Below are positions 57,196 through 64,000 of a DNA stretch of 64,000 nt, piece after piece. The DNA comes from Aselliscus stoliczkanus. Lineage: Eukaryota > Chordata > Mammalia > Chiroptera > Hipposideridae. The notes below the pieces were generated by a model. It had not been told where the DNA came from, ran no database searches, and saw nothing but the letters and a program-made list of their open reading frames with translations. Each line of letters starts with the position of its first letter. Positions within the stretch are counted from its first letter, which is position 1. The stretch lies in assembly GCA_033961575.1 (NCBI GenBank), contig CM066736.1, positions 89,511,352-89,575,351 on the forward strand, given 5' to 3'. The position numbers and the translations under genes are program-made.

Positions 57196-58289
57196 CAGTT
57201 AGCTTCCTAAACAATGGTTTTTGAAAAGGCAGAGAGATACCAGGGTGAATTCTTCTCTCTCTCTGATAGTGCTTAAAAGGTCATGATGATGTTAGGTATT
57301 GAGAGAAGGCCGTTGAAAGAGCAGTTGGGATTCTAATCAAATGTAGACCAGGCAGACAAAAAGTTTGATTTCAGACAAGCAGTAATTCAAGAAAAATATA
57401 ATGAGCAGTTAATATGTATCTGACATTGTCTTGGAAATACAAAGAATTGAAAGGATTCCTGCATTTAGCTTTAAATGCATGCACACGGTGGAGGGAAGAA
57501 CTAGTTGGGGATGGCATGGCCCTGAAGAGAGAGAGGGAGGTGGAGGCTTTGTTTAATAAGCACATAGGTTCCCTGGGGAGTTCATAGAGGAATGATACTT
57601 CAAGAATTAAGTTTCAGGGATCTTGAGTCTTGGCTATTTCTCATTTAGTTCTTCCAGAAATACAATGGATTCTAATAGAAGGAATAATTGACAATGGCAG
57701 GTAAATAGGATGACTTTTAAATTTTCTGCCAGTACCACCGTTCTCAGAGCCAAACCAAGGATCTCCATTGTCCTGCTGGGGCTCAGAGATAGGAATGGCT
57801 ACTCATTGTTAACTTGGGATATCATTGCACAGATTTTTGTTCAACCAATGATATTTATTCTACAGAATATTACTGAGCACATTTTATGGGTCAGAATTTC
57901 TCTAAGTGCTAGGAATATACTAGTGAAGAAAGAAGACAAAGTCCTTGTTCTCATGGAATTTTTATTGCTAGAAAGAGAAACTTTGATTAAAAATCTATTT
58001 AAAACATAAGTGGGTATTGAAAAGTATGAAAACAGTAAAACAGATTAAGAAGATAGAACTGAAAGGGAGCACAATTTTAGGTAGGTGGTGATCTTGATGA
58101 AATGAGTGTCCCTTAGGCAGCTGTATGAAGGACAGTGCTTCAGGCAGAGGGAAGAGTAGTTGTATAGGCTTTGAGGTCTGAAATGTGTTTGGTGAATTTG
58201 AGGGCCAGCATCAGGCCAGTTGCTGGAGTACAGTGACTGAGAGGAAAAGGTAGAAGATGAATTTGGAGAGGTAGCCATTTGGAGAGGTA
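57196..58289. other. intergenic, nothing recognised
   Basis: No gene or bounded repeat supported. Confidence 0.4.
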
Positions 58290-59720
58290 ATATGTTGAGT
58301 GTCATACCACATGATTTCACTTATATGTGAAATTTAAGAAACCAAAACAAGTGAATAAAACAAAACAGAAACAGATTCAGATATAGAGAACAAACTGGTG
58401 GTTGCCAGAGGGGAGGAGGATGGGGACATAGATGAACGGGGTAAAAGGGAATAAGAGGTACAAATTTCCAGTTATAAAATAAGTCATGTGTGGGGGACCA
58501 GCCTCCGCTGAACAGGGTTTCCCTCAGGTGGAGATGGCGTCAGCGGGGGAGGAAAATAAGGGAGACAGTGGAAACACGGGGGAGTTAAAGAGAAAAAGTG
58601 TCACACTTTATTGCCAGAGTTGTTCTTTTTATATGGATTCTTGACCATTACCTCAATCACCTGAGTTTGGTGGTTTCTAGTTCTCAGGATTTACTCAGTC
58701 TTTACTTCCCTGTAATTGTTCTCTCTAGGATACACTGGCCTATTCTATGTTAAGGATTCACCTATCTCTATATAGTGCCTAAAGAGTGGTTACCATGACT
58801 ACCTAGCCATTATCCCAAATTCCAGCAGCTAGACTCACAGGGCTATACTAAAAGACTAGGAGTGGCTGTGTTTAGGGTAAAAGCATTTAAAATCTATTCC
58901 TATGTAAACACAATACTTAGTAGCTAAAGGGAGTTGTAAACATCTCTTGTCCTACTTGAGGGCTACATATTTACAATAGAGGTAGCATCTGTTTCTCAGT
59001 CAAAGCTTCAGTATCTGTTGCTACAACAATGCACTAGGCAAAGAATTTAAACAAAGTTGTTAACATACCCCAAGGTCAGCAAGTCGCCTCTTACCCTTAC
59101 GGAAAGAAACTCTCATGGCCTGAAGACTTTTAATCTTCAAGGAGACTATTCACAGCAGGGCCCTTAGGCCACAGGCAGGCTTCTTGGCCTATGTTGTCAG
59201 AGGTCTGTGCCTCAGTTTCCAAGGGGTTTGAGTCCCCAATATCTCAGTTCAGGGGTCCCCTCGGGTTGTACCCTGTTTTAAGGAGTTTCCTTCTCTTTAG
59301 GAAATCTTGCCCCGTCATTGACTTACACAAGCAGCTATCATCAGGGTACCACAGGAACTTGTCACAAATGCAGTGAGTGTATTGTCTCCTATAGGAGGAA
59401 AGGCACATGGGTTCATAGAGGCAGGAGATATTACATGACCAACCATAAGGCAACACCTCAAACATCCAGTGCTGAGCTGGGCAATGTGACCTTGTCAGAC
59501 ACTGAAAGACCTTCAGCTCCCGGCAGTCATGGTGATGTAATGTATAATATAAAGAATACAGTTAGTACCTTAATAACTATGTACAGTGATGAATGGTTAC
59601 TAGACTTATTGTGGTGTTCACATTATAATGTATATAAATGTTAAATCACTATGTTGTACACCTGAAACTAAGATAATATTGTATGTCAACTATACTTTAC
59701 TAAATTAAAAACAAAAACCA
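58290..59720 (+). mobile_element. L1 3' end split by a solo LTR
   Basis: L1 3' UTR at 58290-58488 (ACTGGTGGTTGCCAGAGGGG, AAATTTCCAGTTATAAAATA) continues at 59526-59720 (GTGATGTAATGTATAATATA, TGTTGTACACCTGAAACTAA, a terminal AAATTAAAAACAAAAA). The two parts join without gap once the LTR is removed. Confidence 0.85.
58489..59525 (-). mobile_element. solo LTR of an endogenous retrovirus, 1037 bp, 6-bp TSD
   Basis: Flanked by gtcatg at 58483-58488 and 59526-59531. It starts TG and ends CA. On the minus strand it opens TGCCGGGAGCTGAAGG and closes GGCTGGTCCCCCACA. A TATAAAAAG box (near 58625-58633) and AATAAA (58607-58612) are on the minus strand with about 120 bp after the signal, so this is the LTR's orientation. 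A 6-bp duplication is typical of class II (beta-like) elements. No internal viral genes are present, as expected after LTR-LTR recombination. Confidence 0.87.
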
Positions 59721-60249
59721 AAAAGCACACACAGGATATGGAGAAAAGAGAACCCTTGCGTACTGTTGGTGGGATTACAGATTGGTGCAGCCACTATGGA
59801 AATCAGTGTGGAGGTATCTCAAAAAACTGCAAATGGAACTACTTTATGACCCAGCAATTCCACTCTTAGGTATTTATCCAGAGAAATCCAAATGCTAATT
59901 CAAAAAAATATATGCACCCCTATGTTTATTGCAGCACTATTCACAACTGAAATGCCCATTGATAGACAATTGGATTAAGAAACTGTGATAATTTATACAA
60001 TGGAGTATTACTTGGCTGTAAAGAAGAATGAAATCTTACCATTATAATGATATGGATGGACCTAGAGAACATCAGGCTAAGTGAAATAAGTCAGATGGAG
60101 AAAGACACATATCATATGATCTCATTTATATGTGGAATCTAAAGAATAGAATAAATGTGAAAATTAATCAGAAACAGTCTCAGAGATATAGAGAAAAAAC
60201 TGATTTGCTAGATGGGAGAGGGGTGGGGATGAGGGAGAAGGTGAGGGGA

Positions 60250-60606
60250 TTAGAAAGCACAAATATTCTTCATTTTGTTGATGTGGTGTATCACATTAAT
60301 TGATTTATGGATGTTGAACCAGCCTTGCATACTAGGGATGAAACCCACTTGATCATGATGTATGATTTTCTTAATATATTGCTGAATTCTGTTTGTTAAT
60401 ATTTTATTGAGAATTTTTGCATCTATATTCATCAGGGATATTGGCCTGTAGTTTTCCTTTTTTGTGTTGTCTTTATCTGGTTTTGGAATCAGGGTGATAG
60501 TGGCTTCATAAAAAGAGTTTGGGAGCCTTCCCTCCTTCTGGATTTTTTTGGAGTAGTTTGAGAAGAATAGGTGATAGTTCTTTTTTGAATGTTTGATAAA
60601 ATTCAC
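60250..60606 (-). pseudogene. inverted L1 ORF2 reverse transcriptase fragment
   Basis: 118 open codons covering RT palm/finger motifs ([30 protein letters not shown]). The first host-derived bases at the low end belong to the TSD. It is only a fragment and cannot act alone. Confidence 0.85.
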
Positions 60607-62673
60607 TTGTGAAGCCGTCTGGTCCTAGGAATAAATTTAACCAAAGAAGTAAAAGATCTGTACTCAGAAAATTATAAGACACTGAAGAAAGAAATCAAAG
60701 AAGATACAAATAAATGGAAACACCTACCATGCTCATGGATAGGAAGAATTAATATAGTTAAAATGTCCATACTGCCTAAAGCAATATATAGATTCAATGC
60801 AATTCCTATCAAACTGCCAAGGGCATTTTTCACAGAAATAGAAAATATAATCCTAAAATTTACATGGAACCATAAAAGACCCCGAATAGCCTCGGTAATC
60901 CTGAGAAATAAGAACAAGTCGGGGGGATCACGCTACCAGACATCAAAACATACTACCAGGCTATAGTAATCAAAACAATATGGTATTAGCATAAAAACAG
61001 GCACATAGATCAGTGGAACAGAACAGAGAGCCCAGAAATAAATCCCGGCATTTACAGACAGTTAATCTATGACAAGGGAAGCAAGAATTTACATTGGAGT
61101 AAAGATAGTCTATTCAATAAATGGTGCTGGGAAAATTGGACTGACACATGCAAAAAAATGAAACTGGACCACCTCCTTATGCCATATACAAGAACAAATT
61201 CAAATGGATTAAAGACTTAAATGTAAGACCTGAAACCATAAAACTCCTAAAAGAAAATATAGGGAGTACATTTGCAGACATTATCAGGAGCAATATTTTT
61301 ATTGATACATCCCCACGAGCAAGGGAAGTAAAAGAAAAAATGAACATATCGGATTATATCAGACTTAAAATTTTTTCACAACAAAGGAAACCATCAATAA
61401 AACAAAAAGGAAGCCTACTGAATGGGAGAATATATTTGCCAACGATATATCTGATAAGGGGTTAATATCTCAAATTTATAAAACACTCATGCAACTCAAC
61501 ACCAAAAAAAACAAACAACCCAATTAAAAAATGGGCAGAGGATATGAAGAGACATTTCTCCAAAGAGAACATACAGAAGGCCAGCAGGCATATGAAAAAA
61601 TGTTTAACCTCACTGGTCATTAGGGAAATGCAAATGAAAACCACAATGAGTTACCACCTCACTCCGGTCAGAATGGCTATCATCAATAAATCAACAAACA
61701 ACAAGTGCTAGCAGGGCTGTGGGGAAAAAGGGACCCTGCCTCACTTTTGGTGGGATTGCAGATTGGTGCAGCCACTATGGAAGTCAGTATGGAGGTATCT
61801 CAAAAAACTGGAAATGGAACTACCTTTTGACCCAGCAATTCCACTCCTAGGCATTTATCCTGAAAAACCCAATTCAAAAAAGTATATGCACCCCTATGTT
61901 CATTGCAGCGCTATTTACAATAGCCAAGACTTGGAAACAGTTGAAATGCCCATCGGTAGATGACTGGATTAAGAAACTGTGGTACATTTATACAATGGAG
62001 TATTACTCCGTTATAAAGAAGAATGAAATCTTACCATTTGCAATGATATGGATGGACCTAGAGAACATTATGCTAAGTGAAATAAGTCAGTTGGAGAAAG
62101 ACAAATACCATATGATCTCACTTATATGTGGAATCTGAAAAACTGAATGAATGAGCAAAGTAAATAGAAACAGTCTCATAGATATAGAGGAAAAACTGAT
62201 GGTTGCTAGTTGGGAGGGGGGGTGAGGATGAGGGAGAAGGGGAAGGTATTAGACAGCATAAATAGGCAACTACAATATTGCCACAGGGATATGAAAGACA
62301 GTTTGGGGAATATAATTAATAATGTTGTAAATATTTTGTGGGGTGTCAGATGGTCACATGTCTTGTTAGGGAGACCATTTCATGGATGGAGTAGAGGCTT
62401 GATCACTGCACTGTACACCCGAAGCTGATGTTGTAGAATATTGTATACCAACTGTAATTGAATATATAGATAGTCACAGGATGTGGATTATAATGTGGAG
62501 GGAGTCAGAGGAAGTGTAATAGATATGTATGATATGGGGTGGAGGAGTGGGGTGGCGAATTGGGGGGAGGGTTGTCACTTTGAGGGGTAAAAAGTATAAC
62601 TATTGTACTGTGTTGCCCACCTGAAACTAATTAAAAATAAATAAATTAAAAAAAAGAAAAGAAAGCACAAATA
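60252..62673 (+). mobile_element. L1 with 5' inversion (twin priming), 14-bp TSD
   Basis: agaaagcacaaata at 60252-60265 and 62660-62673 bounds the insertion (60266-62659). Bases 60266-60620 encode L1 reverse transcriptase on the minus strand ([49 protein letters not shown]). From about 60628 the element is on the plus strand: later ORF2 ([60 protein letters not shown]) and then 3' UTR and A-tail. Inverted 5' part plus direct 3' part inside one TSD is the signature of twin priming. ORF2 carries several stops. Confidence 0.88.
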
Positions 62674-63062
62674 GGTAATCACAAGATTGCCATGGGAATA
62701 TGAAACACAGTTTGGGGAATATAATCAATAATGTTGTAAAGATTTTGTAGGGTGCCAGATGGACACCTGTCTTATTAGGGAGACCACTTCATGGACTGTA
62801 TAGATGCCTGACCACTGCAGTGTACATCTGAAGCTGAAGTGTACACACACACGATGTGTAGTACAACATAGGGTATAGAGTCAATGGAATTGTATGATGT
62901 CAGAGGGGTAGTAGGTTGGGGGAGGGGGTTATCACTTTGTGAAGGGTGTAAATATCTAACTAGTACATTGTTTTGTATACCTGAAACTAATTTAAAAAAA
63001 ACACACAAATAAGCGAAACCACACTCACACAGCAAGCATCCAATTGCATATTCTATGGAGGC

Positions 63063-63411
63063 TTTATTTCTCAGTAGATACCACAGGGGAGGAAGGTGAG
63101 GATGGAAACCAGCACAGTGATTACTGAAACCAGACTACACTCTGCCTCAAGGGAGGCATAATTGAATGCCACAGAATGGTGAGGGAGTAGAGTCTGCAGA
63201 AAGCCACGGGCAAGAACCCCAAAAGACTGGAGACTGGGACAGGGAAGTTTCCTAGAGTCATTCCCAGAGAAGATACCAGGCACATCCTGGGACATTTTAA
63301 GGATATTCCTGAGGGACAAGGTCTGATGTTTCCTTTTTCTTTCGGGAGGATAGCCGGTTATGAGGATATAGCCAAACCTCCCCTTTCCAATTTCACTTGC
63401 CCACCCTTCTC
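63063..63411 (-). other. possible terminal exon of an unidentified minus-strand transcript
   Basis: On the minus strand TTTTCCTCTCTTAG at about 63412-63425 looks like a splice acceptor. An open frame (REGWASEIGKGRFGYILITG ... LTFLPCGIY) runs to TGA at 63071-63073, three bases before AATAAA (63063-63068). A candidate 60-nt exon upstream (63594-63653: acceptor TTTTCTCTGCCAG, donor GTAAGTAC) joins in frame. I do not recognise the protein and no earlier exon was found, so this may be a non-coding transcript or chance. Confidence 0.25.
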
Positions 63412-63425
63412 TCACTAAGAGAGGA

Positions 63426-64000
63426 AAACTGCATCATTGCTTCCTGAAGACTACCGAAAATGAACTGAGTGCCACACTGAGGGGTGAGAGCATACTGGGA
63501 ATGTGGTGGTAGAGACAGACTGGGAGTATACAGGGAACAGTAAGGGAGTTGCACAAATGGGATGAGGGTGAGCAGACCGGGGAGGGTACTTACGCTGGAT
63601 CAGCTGGCTACCAGAGGGGCATGGGTCAAGAAAAGGTGCCTGGTGAGCTGGGGCTGGCAGAGAAAAACTGTAATAAGCAAGGTAATGGGAGAAATAAGAC
63701 TAAAAACAGTAATCACTAGAGAGAATGCCAGAAGGCTGGGTGGAGCCCCAGTAAGAGAAGAGTGTTTTTAATGTTTGAGGGGACCATGCTAGGCCTAGGT
63801 CTCCGGGATGAGTTCTGGAGTGCACAGGGCAGAGTCCGTCTCTCACATACCTCCTCCAGTGTCCAAACAGACAATTTACCCTGGTCTTAGGCATTACCTC
63901 ATCTCCTGATTCTCTTGTTTTCTATCATTCTCACCCCTGTGCATCTGTCTCTATGTAACAGGTGACCTTCTTTCAATCCTTCTCAGATGCTTTATCTTCT
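63426..64000. other. right-edge sequence, unclassified
   Basis: Contains the candidate 60-nt exon and one more GTATGTGAG donor-like site near 63850, but no acceptor that keeps a frame open. No repeat recognised. Confidence 0.35.

Larger units (their letters stand above)
59728..62997 (+). mobile_element. L1 3' part interrupted by a younger L1
   Basis: ORF2 C-terminal region (GGATATGGAGAAAAGAGAAC, ATTGGTGCAGCCACTATGGA, CAATGGAGTATTACTTGGCT) runs to 60251. The 3' UTR resumes at 62674 (GGTAATCACAAGATTGCCAT) and ends near 62997 in AATTTAAAAAAAACAC. The inserted L1 is annotated separately. Confidence 0.85.

Noticed and set aside
59191..59376. Open frames in the 58.5-59.6 kb region
   Set aside because: They lie in the non-coding solo LTR.

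Overview
The window looks like mammalian chromosomal DNA. It has intron-containing genes with canonical splice sites, an olfactory receptor (OR) neighbourhood, L1 LINEs, tRNA-derived SINEs, ancient MIRs, mariner elements and microsatellites. No bacterial operons, tRNA or rRNA genes, or CRISPR arrays were seen. The gene order is class I OR genes around a minus-strand TRIM21 gene. It matches what I know of the human 11p15.4 class I OR cluster, where OR52B4 and TRIM21 are neighbours on the minus strand. The SINEs (heads of the type GGCCGGCCnAGTGGC) and the L1 3' UTR type suggest a laurasiatherian mammal, probably a bat. That species guess is from memory and has not been tested.

Layout. Bases 1-840 hold the 5' part of an OR52B4-like pseudogene (minus) that runs off the left edge. 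Bases 841-18,200 are gene-poor and repeat-rich. They include an ancient L1, an old minus-strand L1 with a probable 3' transduction (5019-12794) that was split by a younger L1 (7274-10522), and several full-length SINEs. A second OR52B-like pseudogene (plus, one frameshift) lies at 18277-19217. Bases 19.2-25.7 kb carry L1 3' ends and a decayed mariner transposon with its transposase remnant. TRIM21 occupies 25.8-33.06 kb on the minus strand: six coding exons, a probable non-coding first exon and an interferon-response element at the promoter. Bases 33.1-45.8 kb are intergenic with scattered repeats. An intact single-exon OR51-family receptor is at 45840-46793 (plus). A badly broken OR52-family pseudogene is at 50934-51844 (minus). 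From 52 kb to the end there are SINEs, a solo ERV LTR inside an L1 (58489-59525), a twin-primed L1 nested in another L1 (60266-62659), and a possible terminal exon of an unidentified minus-strand transcript at 63.06-63.65 kb.

Function. Only two genes look intact: TRIM21, a cytosolic antibody receptor and E3 ubiquitin ligase, and one OR51 receptor. The three other ORs are pseudogenes, so receptor loss is the main genic signal. The rest is a record of nested retrotransposition in which many insertions can be bounded exactly by their target-site duplications (TSDs). I found no convincing new multi-gene system. The most unusual material is the retroelement architecture: SINE-in-SINE, triple use of one target site, a twin-primed L1, internally deleted L1s, a compound 512-bp SINE, a 3' transduction and hairpin mariner MITEs.
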